The position numbers and the translations under genes were made by a program. Source: Alopecurus myosuroides (taxonomy: Eukaryota > Streptophyta > Magnoliopsida > Poales > Poaceae). From it: a stretch of DNA of 64,000 bases. Positions 1 to 9,469 of this stretch are shown piece by piece. The notes under the pieces were generated by a model. It made no database searches and was not told the DNA's origin. It saw nothing but the letters and a program-made list of their open reading frames with translations. Where the stretch lies: assembly GCA_028641055.1 (NCBI GenBank), contig CM054063.1, positions 177,016,756-177,080,755 on the forward strand. Direction: 5' to 3'. How positions within the stretch are numbered: the stretch's first letter is position 1; the number at the start of each line of letters is the position of its first letter.

Positions 1-1388
1 ATACCCAAAGAGAATATAGCAATGCGATCAAGTCATTTAGTTTACATTGTTATATCAAACATACGAAGTAACTTATTCCTTAGACCATGAAATCATGTCA
101 ATCGCTGATACCGGAAGAGTGCTTTGATGGCATCAAACGTCACACCATAACAAGGTGACTATAAAGGTGTCGTTAAGTATTCGGAAAGTATTAGTTGAGG
201 ATCATGGATCAAGAGTGGGATTTGTCCATCCAAATGACGGAGAGATATACTCTGGGCCCTCTCGATGATATCACATCGAAACCGCTTGCAAGCACGTGAT
301 ATGATCACAAAGGATGTTATATCATGGGAACGAGAAAAGAGTACTTGTCGGTAACGAGATTGAACAAGGTATGGTTGATACCAATGTTCGAATCTCGGAC
401 AAGTAAAATATCGCGAGACAAAGGGAATAGTTCACGGCGTTGTTGGTTCACACGATCACGAGAGTCATCGTTGAATATATAGGAGTGATCACGGATCTCC
501 AGATCCCGCTGTTGATTATTGATCGGAGAGGAGTCTCGATCATGTCTATCTTATTCGCGAACCGTAGGGTGACACACTTAAGGTTCGATGACGCGTTTGA
601 GAGGATACGGAATATCGAAGAATATTTTGGGCAGCACCGAAATTGTTTCGGGGAAAATTGAAATAGTTCAAGGGGTTTTTCGTCGAATGGTTGTTAATAG
701 AATTAACAAATGATTCAAGGTGCTATATGCAAATGTTTGTTAATGTAATTAACAAATATAAATAAAGAAATAAAAATGTTTTATTTATTTATTAAAAGAA
801 AACCTTTGGATTTTCCAAGTGGAAAATTAAGGGAGCATGAGTGGGTGTGAGTGGAGCTTCCACTCACATGAAGAGGGAAGAGGTGGGGGCACACCATGGC
901 TGGCCGCACCCCCCTCTTGGGCTGCCTCCCCCTCCCTATAAAAGGAGGGTGAGAGCTCCTCTTCTCCACACACTTGGCCACTTCCCTTTCCCTCCACCCG
1001 CTGCTCCATTTCATGGTCTCCGTCTTGGCGAAGCCCTGACCGTGGGATTCTTCACCACCACCACGTCGTCGTGCTGCTGGAGTTCCGAGGGATCCTCTAC
1101 TTCCACGCCCCGCTGGAACGAGGGAACGGAGGTCATCATCAACCGTACGTGTGACCGATCACGGATGCACCGCCGGATTGCGGTGCCCATCTTCTCGCTA
1201 TCGGGATCGGTGTGAGTACGACTACGCCAACAACGAGATTTGATCTCGTACCACTTTGAGTCTTCGAGGGTATGTGTTCTCCTTGACCCTCTTGTTGCCC
1301 GTTGCACTTCGTCTCCTAGATTAGATCTTGGCCTTTCGGGTGTCTCTCGTGTAGGAAATTTTTTATTTTCTATGCAACGAACCCTTCA
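1..1388 (+). repeat. Copia-1 5' LTR (left end outside window)
   Basis: Matches 15381-16767 along its length with scattered substitutions and small indels. About the first 260 bp of the LTR lie outside the window. It ends CCCTTCA at 1388. A promoter-like segment (TATAAAA at 937) is followed by a C/T-rich leader. Short frames over 781-1307 on both strands are GC-rich LTR sequence with no recognisable protein and are not called. Confidence 0.9.
937..943 (+). promoter_or_regulatory. TATA box of copia-1 5' LTR
   Basis: TATAAAA inside a GC-rich stretch (CCTCCCTATAAAAGG), about 450 bp before the LTR end. The same box is at 16318-16324 in the 3' LTR. Position and context fit the U3/R promoter of a copia LTR. 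The start site is inferred, not seen. Confidence 0.7.
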
Positions 1389-1389
1389 G

Positions 1390-1401
1390 TGGTATCAGAG
1401 C
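1390..1401 (+). other. Copia-1 primer binding site (initiator Met tRNA)
   Basis: TGGTATCAGAGC begins two bases after the LTR end. It is complementary to the 3' end of plant initiator Met tRNA and would prime minus-strand DNA synthesis. Confidence 0.9.
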
Positions 1402-1903
1402 CGGATCTATGCGTAGATGTTTTGTACGGGTAGAACACATATGAGTATGTGGGCGTTGATGATCATGTTATTGCCTCCTTGAGTATTTTATGATCTTAGT
1501 GGCATAGTAGGATGAAGCTGCCCCAGACTAAGTTTACGTGTACTATGTACGCGAGAGTTGTCTCACTTGTGGCTAAGGGGGTGTCCGTTTCTCCTACTAT
1601 AGTTAAGATCTAATCTACGAAGGGTTGTTAAAAATGTGTTTATCAACGTTGTGGTTTATGTTCGTAGGTATGAACGGTTCTATCATCGAAAGCCCTAAGC
1701 CACGTAAAATATGCAAAAATAAATTAGAGGCGTCTAACTAGTTTTTGCTGGGCATGTGATGTGATATGGTCAATATTACAAATTTGATTATGAGATGATC
1801 TATTTTGTAAATTATTGATATACCGGAAGGTATCCATATGATTGTCTTCTTATTGATGGACAATCAAGATTGGGGTGCCATGGTACTTGGTACCACGCCG
1901 GTG
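1402..1903 (+). other. Copia-1 5' untranslated internal remnant
   Basis: About 500 bp between the primer site and the start of the nested array. No frame here resembles gag. It is probably the element's 5' leader. The break at 1903/1904 joins it to the middle of an LTR of the inner array, with no target duplication visible, so the boundary is a deletion or recombination junction rather than a clean insertion end. Confidence 0.6.
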
Positions 1904-2550
1904 GAACCCAAGGCATCTGGCTTGGTGTTGACGGGTTACACTTTGGTGAACTGTGAGTCTTGCTTGCCAGTACGTTTATGTACTGACCCCTTTGGGGCTG
2001 TGGTTTCCGCAGACCTACGTTCCGAGGATCTACATGGTGGCTAATACGTGGATCATGACGAGACTGCTGACGAGTAGATAGCGGACCCGGGCAGGATCCG
2101 AGACTTCGTGGATGGGCTCCGTCTTTTCGTTTCCGGCCTCTTAGGCCTATTTGGTTCTTGTCTGTACTCAGACATTTTGGATGCTTCCGCTGTGATGTAA
2201 TGATGTATTGTTGGGGCATGTGCCCTCTGAATGATTGTATTTGCTATCTCTGCTCTAATGAGAGCCATTTGCAACTTATTTCAATCTTTTGTGTCGTAGA
2301 GATCTGTTGTGATATCACTTGTTAAACGCCGTTGACGTACCATGTGTGTATGGTTTGAAGTACGTCGACGGAAGTGCCTTTGATCTCTAGTGGATAGTTT
2401 ACATCGACGATGGAATAGCAGGGCTTGTGTTGTCGCGCATAAGCGCAGGCCTACCAGGAAGCTGGGACGTGGGAGCAGTTATGCCCCATAATCCAAGCAT
2501 CTGCTATCCAGTTCGTACGGTGAGTATCCCCTAGAAATCAGGGTGCGACA
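1904..2550 (+). repeat. Array LTR 1 (only the last 647 bp)
   Basis: Collinear with 7725-8371 and 13541-14187, with no difference from the former that I noticed. It ends TGCGACA directly before the primer site. The 5' part of this LTR is missing. Confidence 0.9.
2135..2147. promoter_or_regulatory. Short conserved hairpin near the LTR 3' end
   Basis: GGCCT-CTT-AGGCC, a perfect 5-bp stem with a 3-base loop, followed by a T-rich tract and TTTGGTTCTTG. Copies lie at 7956-7968 and 13772-13784. The same hairpin and downstream motif occurs at 63501-63513 in the otherwise diverged LTR of element H. It is followed by TGTAATG-type sequence as expected near a transcript 3' end, so it could be part of R or a processing signal. 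The function is inference. Confidence 0.55.
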
Positions 2551-3648
2551 AATGGTATCAGAGCCTGTCTGCCTGTAGGATCCCTTTTTACTGGTCGCAG
2601 TTGAGTCTAGAAACTATTTTGTAGCTATATAGGAAAAAAATGAAACGTGAGAGTAGGAATTCTGTTCTTTTTCTTCTTTTCCCCACCCTCCCTCCCTTTT
2701 TCTGGTAAGGAAGTGTAACGTTGTTTTCCCTTCTCACCTAAAACTTTCAAGTTAGGATTTCACGAATTCTGGTTTCTCTAGGATGGTTATATCTACTAGA
2801 CCATAGGAATGGAGGTGGTTGTGACATGATTTATCATGTTGCCTACTCATGATTGAGAACGGAGGCGTGTAAGCCCCGGAAGCAGATCCTCTATTTCTTA
2901 AGCAGTAGATATTGATCCTTTAGAAGCCTGGATGGGTTTTTCCGTAGTACCTCAGGAGTTTTGTTCTCGTTTTCCCGGAGTTGCTTCATTATCTTGTTCT
3001 TCTCAACATCCTTTTCGTCCGTTGAAATCTTGTTGTTGTTTTCCAACTCAATTCTTCTACCGGCGTCTAATCAAAACTTCCTCGTAAACTCTTGTCCAAC
3101 TAAAGTGTTATTTCATACCGGAGAATCACATTCCTTTGTGTCAACAATCTTTTCCACAACATACTACCCAATTCTGGTTCCACTAAACAATCAAATCACC
3201 GTTCACTCTCCGGAATCTCAAGTGTTGACTCCAACATAAGTAAGAACAATCCAATTCTAATGGGAGGCCACATATTCCTCGTTACTCTCATGTTGATGAT
3301 TCTGACATTGATGATTATTCCTGGTGTTGCATTTGATGTCAATAACTCTGTTCCACCATTCTAGCCAGATAGTCTATTCTCCAAATGAATCAAATTCTAT
3401 CCAGCTATACACCATCCATACAAAACCTATCACTTTACTTGAAATATTCCGGTGGTTTCCAAATTCCCTGATATATTTCCAGAAGAATTGCCAGTAATCC
3501 CTATTGTTTTGAACTTCCAGTTAAACTATCCAATGTGCACGATGTGTTTCACGTGTCACAGCTCAAGAAGATCTTCCCAAGAAGTTTCCGGACCTTTTCT
3601 TTTCTCAGTAGGAATCTCGGGGCGCGATTCCTTCAAGGGGGGGCGTTT
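2551..3648 (+). pseudogene. Array internal region 1: fused scraps of gypsy pol
   Basis: This 1098-bp region is all that lies between two 4.7-kb LTRs. Near 3452-3500 one frame reads KFPDIFPEELP, the motif found just before reverse transcriptase in chromovirus-type gypsy pol. Only about 40 bp later another frame (around 3530-3590) reads VHDVFHVSQLKK, typical of the end of gypsy integrase. So nearly all of RT, RNase H and integrase has been removed, leaving the two ends of pol almost joined. Upstream, 2961-3239 is a low-similarity frame I do not recognise. A G-rich tract (CAAGGGGGGGCG) ends at 3645 and serves as the polypurine tract. Confidence 0.75.
2553..2565 (+). other. Array primer binding site 1 (initiator Met tRNA)
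   Basis: TGGTATCAGAGCC two bases after the LTR end at 2550. The second copy is at 8374-8386 after the LTR ending at 8371. Confidence 0.9.
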
Positions 3649-4574
3649 TGTAACATCCCAAGTATGAAAACTACCCTATAGAATGTTTGATTTCCTGTTT
3701 AAATAATGTATTGCATCATGTCATCATGTTGTTGCATTTGTTTCTGTTGTGTTGCATCTGTTATTCTTTGTTTTCACCATGAAAATCAAACAATTTCAAA
3801 TACCTTGTTTTCATACTTGTTCTGTTACAACTTTTGGAATAAAAATAACAAGTGAAAACAACCAAATTGTTCCCTTTTATTTCATATTGGATCACTTATT
3901 AAATTGTTGCTTAATTCAATCGATCACTTTAATCAATTAATTCCAAATCACTTCCAAACTCAAACCATGTCTCAAAATCATTAAACTTTTGAATCCATGA
4001 AGTGCACCACTAATTTGAATTCCTTAAATCACTTTTAAACCCTAAAGAAAACCCTATTGAAAAATACTTTGTTTTCTAATATTAACTAATATTGCAAATT
4101 TCAATCAATTTGATTTTATAACAAATCTCCAAAACAATCAAACTCATTTTTTTAATCAACTTAAATCATAGGGGTCACCCTAAATAAAACATTGTTTTCA
4201 TTAATAATTCATTAATTAACAAGTTATTCAAATTCCCATAAACAAACCTTCAAACAGCACCATTTTTCAAATTATGAAATTACCCAAAACACAATACACT
4301 CTTTTGTTTCCAATTAAAGTTATTTGGTTCACCTTATTAACTTGTTGGTTTCAAGATTAATCAAATATTTATCAAATGCTTCCAAAACTAAACCAATTTA
4401 CAAACAGCTCTGGAATCTTGAAATCTTGAAAATTAAAATGGCCCAATGGTTGCTAGCACACTAAGTAGCCTACCCAAAATTTTCTGGAATTTTTGGCAAA
4501 CCCTAAAGCATCTATTTCTTCCACTTTTGTTTTGCTACAAAAAAAAAAAAAAAAAAAACAGAAAGCCAAAAATA

Positions 4575-5100
4575 TAAAAAGAAAACGGTTCAAGGTGGGG
4601 GAAGAAAACGCAGCCCACCAGCCCACCATCTCCCTGGCCCAGTACCCCTCCCTGTCATCTTCAACCTACGTCAGCACGTGTACGAACAGCTTCAGAACCG
4701 GTCGATCGCCTCTGCCCCGCTCGATGCCGTGCCGTACGAGCTCCAAGGCGTATATCTATCTCCCCTCTGCCCCCAACCCTAGGCCTAGCCTTCCGCCCCG
4801 CCGCCATCCTCTCCTCTCTTCCCTTCCCCCCGATTCTTTCTCTGAACCCACGATCATCAAGCCACCGTCAGAGAACCACCGTGAACAGCCACCTGCCCTC
4901 TCACCGCGGCCACCATCCGTTCACCTCGAGAGGCCACCATCCCCGGGAATGGAACCGTGGATCTCCCAGCTCCATTTTCTCTGTAGGCGCGAAGGCGGGA
5001 GGAGGATCGAGGCGGCGCCGCCGTGAAGCTTTTGTCGCCGGCGTTGTCACTGCCTCTGCAACCTGTCCGCTCGACCTCCTGTCCGATCGTGGACGCCAAG
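4575..5100 (+). other. GC-rich leader-like island in array LTR
   Basis: A sharp shift from AT-rich LTR to C/T- and GC-rich sequence that looks like the 5' end of a grass gene. A TATA-like stretch (TATATCTATC, 4751-4760) is followed by AACCCTAGG-type leader sequence, then proline/serine-rich frames, and a good splice donor (GCCAAG|GTGAGG) at 5101. Beyond it the sequence turns AT-rich like an intron, with an acceptor-like TTTTGCAG ending at 6612. This could be the element's own spliced leader or a captured host gene start. No protein is recognised. The copy in LTR 3 is at about 10395-10917. Confidence 0.45.
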
Positions 5101-5350
5101 GTGAGGCCGCCCCGTTTCTCCTTCCCTCCCTCCGATCGCATCTCGTTTCCTCCTCCTCTCCTTGGCCGCAGCCCCAGCCGGCGCCCCTATTTCCCTCCGG
5201 CGAGTATCAGGTCGCTGCCATGGTTCTGATCGCTGCTCTCTGTAACCTGTTCCGCTCAGGTTCAGTTAGTTCAGAGAACATCCCGCGGCGAAACCACATA
5301 CCCCCCGTACCCCCCCTTTCCATCACAAAAGCCGCACCACCCCACTGGTC

Positions 5351-5393
5351 CTGTGCCTTCGAGCGCAGCAGAGGGGGTGGGTTCGAATCCCAC
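5351..5393 (+). other. tRNA-like anticodon arm plus T-arm in array LTR
   Basis: 5377-5393 forms a perfect T-arm: stem GTGGG/CCCAC with the 7-base loop TTCGAAT, which contains the RNA polymerase III B-box core GGTTCGAATCC (5380-5390). Just upstream 5351-5356 pairs with 5363-5368 (one G-T) around a 6-base loop. I cannot find a matching acceptor stem or a convincing A box, so this is not a tRNA gene, but it may be a tRNA-derived fragment. The copy in LTR 3 has its T-arm at 11194-11210. Confidence 0.45.
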
Positions 5394-5594
5394 CCCCCGC
5401 GGATTAAACCAAGTCTTTTTATTTTTATTTTCCACAACTCCAGTAAGCAGCTATTTACAACCCAGTCCCTGCCAGTTCTTCCAGGTCCCTGTAGAATTAA
5501 TTCTAAGTCCCTAGTTAATAACAATTGGCAGATTACACCTTAAATTTGGAAATTGCACAAATAAATCATCCTAACTCCAATTTTAACTTTTTAA

Positions 5595-6230
5595 ATATGT
5601 TTTCTGTCCCAAATTAAATGTTCTTTCCAAATATAAAATTTGTTTACTGTTTTGAATATTTTAAACTGGTGCAAAATTTGAAAACTTGTCAAATTCACTT
5701 AAAATTGCAAAATTCATAACTTGTTCATAAAAATTCCAAATTTCACAAACCAAATATGTTTTCCAATCAATTTTTCATGTACTTTCCAAATATAAATTTT
5801 GTTTGCTGTTTTGAATAATTTAAATTGCTGAAAACAACTGTTTCTTGTTTATTGCAATTAAAATTGCCAAAATAATAACTTGCTCATTTTAAACCCAATT
5901 TCCACAAATGAAATATGTTTTCCATGCAAAATTAAACCCTCTTTCCAAATATAATTTTTGTTTTCTGTTTTGAATACTTAAAATTGCCTAAACCATTTAA
6001 TTCTTGTTTAATGCAATTAAAAATTGTTTAATATTGTTTAATTCATAATTAAATAATCCAAAGTCCAATTTCAATATGTGAAACATGTAATCCAACTAAA
6101 ATTTGATAACCTTTTCAAATATAAATTTTGTTAATTGCTTTGAGCACTTTAACTCGATGAAAACAATGACTACTTGTTTACACCATTAAGTAACAAAATT
6201 CCAAACTTAATAAATGCTTTTCTAAATTGT
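5595..6230 (+). repeat. Degenerate tandem repeat of about 160 bp inside array LTR
   Basis: The motif TTTCCAAATATAAATTTTGTTT with TGTTTTGAAT recurs near 5624, 5783, 5942 and 6113, giving spacings of about 159, 159 and 171 bp. Each copy is preceded by an AAATATGTTTTCC-like block. Copies are diverged from each other but the whole block is nearly identical in LTR 3 (about 11410-12045), so the tandem expansion predates the array. Confidence 0.65.
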
Positions 6231-7955
6231 TAACTATCATTACAATTGCAATTAATATTGTTATTTTGTTGTTATCTTGTCATCATCATCATGCATGCAT
6301 CATGTTTAACTACTTACACTTGTTAATCAAAGGTAGATCATTGCTCCAACCTAAAGCATTTGCATCCATATGCAATTCTCATTGCATATGGATCCAATTA
6401 AATTGTGTTACTTGTCAAGTAGATTACTTTGATGCATCTATTAACATGACATGCATCATCCCATGCTTGTGCAACTTTGCCATGTATTGATTGTTTATCT
6501 TTCTGCAATGTTTGTTTGCTTCTTCCCGGATACACGACGACGTTGGGACCGACGATACTTACGACATCCCTTCTAAGGATTTAGCTCAGTACCAGGCTAC
6601 TGGGTTTTGCAGGCAAGTTATCACTCACATGAACCACTGTGTTCCTTTCAACATTGGTTACCGATACTTTCCGTTGTTCTTTTCTGCTAGCCTTAGTAGT
6701 AGTTGCTTCTGTTACGAACCTATCACATGATACCTTGAACCATGATATTGCCTCACCTCCCTACCTACAGCCATTGCTTGTGCCCGCTCTTATCTAGCAT
6801 GCTTAGGTTGTTTTGCTCGAGTCTGTTACCCGTTACTTACTGTTGCTATTTCTATTACGTTGTGGGGGCTCGATGTTTAATCAATCAATCATGCTAATGT
6901 TACTATTAATAATAAATTTGATGATAAGGCACCGGCAGGAGGCCCATGAGAGGTTTTGAAGCCTGCTAGTGTCGACCCTAATAGGAAAAGGGTCTTGTCT
7001 ACTGATCCATGATGAGCGCACTACCCGCATTTGGGAAGCGAGTATGGGCGCCCCCCTCAACTTGACCTGATTCGCATCTCGTCCAAATCGCCTCATTTAG
7101 TTCGTGTTTTCCATTTGCCGCATCATGTTTTTGCGAGCCCAGGCCAGGGTGGAACTTTCGTAGTCGGCATATAGGGGGACACGTTCTTAGAGTGCTATGA
7201 GGGTCCATTTTCTTCTGGGCTCGATTAGCCGTGCGCCCAAGGTGCTTTGGGCTTGATGCGAAGAATGGTTGGTTGTGTAGAGTACCCCGCTTGGTGGGTT
7301 TGATTCCCATCTGGCGGGTTATTCTTGAGTGTACGGCCAATTTGGTGCAACCCTGCAGGGATAATCTTCTCGAGAAGCCGTGTTTTCCGCGGTTATGGAT
7401 TACTTGGTGAAAGTACTGGCTAACAAGTACTCAGGACAACTTAAACATAATGATCAAACATGTTACACCCCATGATTAATACCTTGACTAGTAATAGGCT
7501 TATTGACACAATAATTTGAACCATCATTATTACAACTGTGTGAGTTATCCTCGGATCGCTTCTTTGGATAAGGGGCGAGATCCAGGATGGGTTTGTTTGA
7601 AGTTATCTTTCAGTTGGTTACAATCCTCGATCTTATCTCCTTTCTGATAGCCGGAAGTGGTAGAATCTCTGTAGTTGGTTAGCGCAGCCAGTTGCAGCAT
7701 CTTTTATATCCCCTTTCTTCCGTTGAACCCAAGGCATCTGGCTTGGTGTTGACGGGTTACACTTTGGTGAACTGTGAGTCTTGCTTGCCAGTACGTTTAT
7801 GTACTGACCCCTTTGGGGCTGTGGTTTCCGCAGACCTACGTTCCGAGGATCTACATGGTGGCTAATACGTGGATCATGACGAGACTGCTGACGAGTAGAT
7901 AGCGGACCCGGGCAGGATCCGAGACTTCGTGGATGGGCTCCGTCTTTTCGTTTCC

Positions 7956-7968
7956 GGCCTCTTAGGCC
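7956..7968. promoter_or_regulatory. Conserved hairpin, array LTR 2 copy
   Basis: Same GGCCT-CTT-AGGCC element as at 2135 and 13772, and as at 63501 in H. Confidence 0.5.
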
Positions 7969-8371
7969 TATTTGGTTCTTGTCTGTACTCAGACATTTTG
8001 GATGCTTCCGCTGTGATGTAATGATGTATTGTTGGGGCATGTGCCCTCTGAATGATTGTATTTGCTATCTCTGCTCTAATGAGAGCCATTTGCAACTTAT
8101 TTCAATCTTTTGTGTCGTAGAGATCTGTTGTGATATCACTTGTTAAACGCCGTTGACGTACCATGTGTGTATGGTTTGAAGTACGTCGACGGAAGTGCCT
8201 TTGATCTCTAGTGGATAGTTTACATCGACGATGGAATAGCAGGGCTTGTGTTGTCGCGCATAAGCGCAGGCCTACCAGGAAGCTGGGACGTGGGAGCAGT
8301 TATGCCCCATAATCCAAGCATCTGCTATCCAGTTCGTACGGTGAGTATCCCCTAGAAATCAGGGTGCGACA

Positions 8372-9469
8372 AATGGTATCAGAGCCTGTCTGCCTGTAGG
8401 ATCCCTTTTTACTGGTCGCAGTTGAGTCTAGAAACTATTTTGTAGCTATATAGGAAAAAAATGAAACGTGAGAGTAGGAATTCTGTTCTTTTTCTTCTTT
8501 TCCCCACCCTCCCTCCCTTTTTCTGGTAAGGAAGTGTAACGTTGTTTTCCCTTCTCACCTAAAACTTTCAAGTTAGGATTTCACGAATTCTGGTTTCTCT
8601 AGGATGGTTATATCTACTAGACCATAGGAATGGAGGTGGTTGTGACATGATTTATCATGTTGCCTACTCATGATTGAGAACGGAGGCGTGTAAGCCCCGG
8701 AAGCAGATCCTCTATTTCTTAAGCAGTAGATATTGATCCTTTAGAAGCCTGGATGGGTTTTTCCGTAGTACCTCAGGAGTTTTGTTCTCGTTTTCCCGGA
8801 GTTGCTTCATTATCTTGTTCTTCTCAACATCCTTTTCGTCCGTTGAAATCTTGTTGTTGTTTTCCAACTCAATTCTTCTACCGGCGTCTAATCAAAACTT
8901 CCTCGTAAACTCTTGTCCAACTAAAGTGTTATTTCATACCGGAGAATCACATTCCTTTGTGTCAACAATCTTTTCCACAACATACTACCCAATTCTGGTT
9001 CCACTAAACAATCAAATCACCGTTCACTCTCCGGAATCTCAAGTGTTGACTCCAACATAAGTAAGAACAATCCAATTCTAATGGGAGGCCACATATTCCT
9101 CGTTACTCTCATGTTGATGATTCTGACATTGATGATTATTCCTGGTGTTGCATTTGATGTCAATAACTCTGTTCCACCATTCTAGCCAGATAGTCTATTC
9201 TCCAAATGAATCAAATTCTATCCAGCTATACACCATCCATACAAAACCTATCACTTTACTTGAAATATTCCGGTGGTTTCCAAATTCCCTGATATATTTC
9301 CAGAAGAATTGCCAGTAATCCCTATTGTTTTGAACTTCCAGTTAAACTATCCAATGTGCACGATGTGTTTCACGTGTCACAGCTCAAGAAGATCTTCCCA
9401 AGAAGTTTCCGGACCTTTTCTTTTCTCAGTAGGAATCTCGGGGCGCGATTCCTTCAAGGGGGGGCGTTT
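8372..9469 (+). pseudogene. Array internal region 2: fused scraps of gypsy pol
   Basis: Same length (1098 bp) as the internal region at 2551-3648 and, by eye, the same sequence. Primer site at 8374-8386; the scraps KFPDIFPEELP and VHDVFHVSQLKK recur at about 9273-9410; polypurine tract just before 9470. Identical deletion ends in both copies show they are duplicates of one already-deleted unit, not two independent deletions. Confidence 0.85.

Larger units (their letters stand above)
3649..8371 (+). repeat. Array LTR 2 (4723 bp)
   Basis: Begins TGTAACATCCC after the polypurine tract and ends TGCGACA before the primer site at 8374. In order it holds an AT-rich 5' third, an A20 run (4539-4558), a GC-rich leader-like island (about 4575-5400), a tRNA-like T-arm (5377-5393), degenerate 160-bp tandem repeats (about 5595-6230), and a moderate-GC 3' half with the hairpin at 7956. 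Proline-rich frames at 4493-5543 are confined to the GC-rich island and have no recognisable domain. At 4.7 kb it is far longer than usual gypsy LTRs and matches the class called large retrotransposon derivatives. Confidence 0.9.

Noticed and set aside
781..1307. Overlapping frames of 60-124 codons on both strands
   Set aside because: They lie in the copia-1 LTR, are repeated in the other LTR (16217-16622) with indels that break them, and show no domain.
5320..5401. A complete tRNA gene
   Set aside because: Only a T-arm and a possible anticodon hairpin are present; the acceptor stem and D-arm do not form.
4493..5543. Proline/serine-rich frames up to 220 codons (also 10313-11360)
   Set aside because: They follow from C-rich composition of the LTR island; several frames and both strands are open at once. 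Near identity of the two copies reflects recent duplication, not selection.
6227..6730. Frames of 87 and 79 codons in the array LTR (also 12043-12546)
   Set aside because: Low-complexity and without recognisable similarity; possibly exon-like sequence near the acceptor at 6612 but nothing supports a protein.
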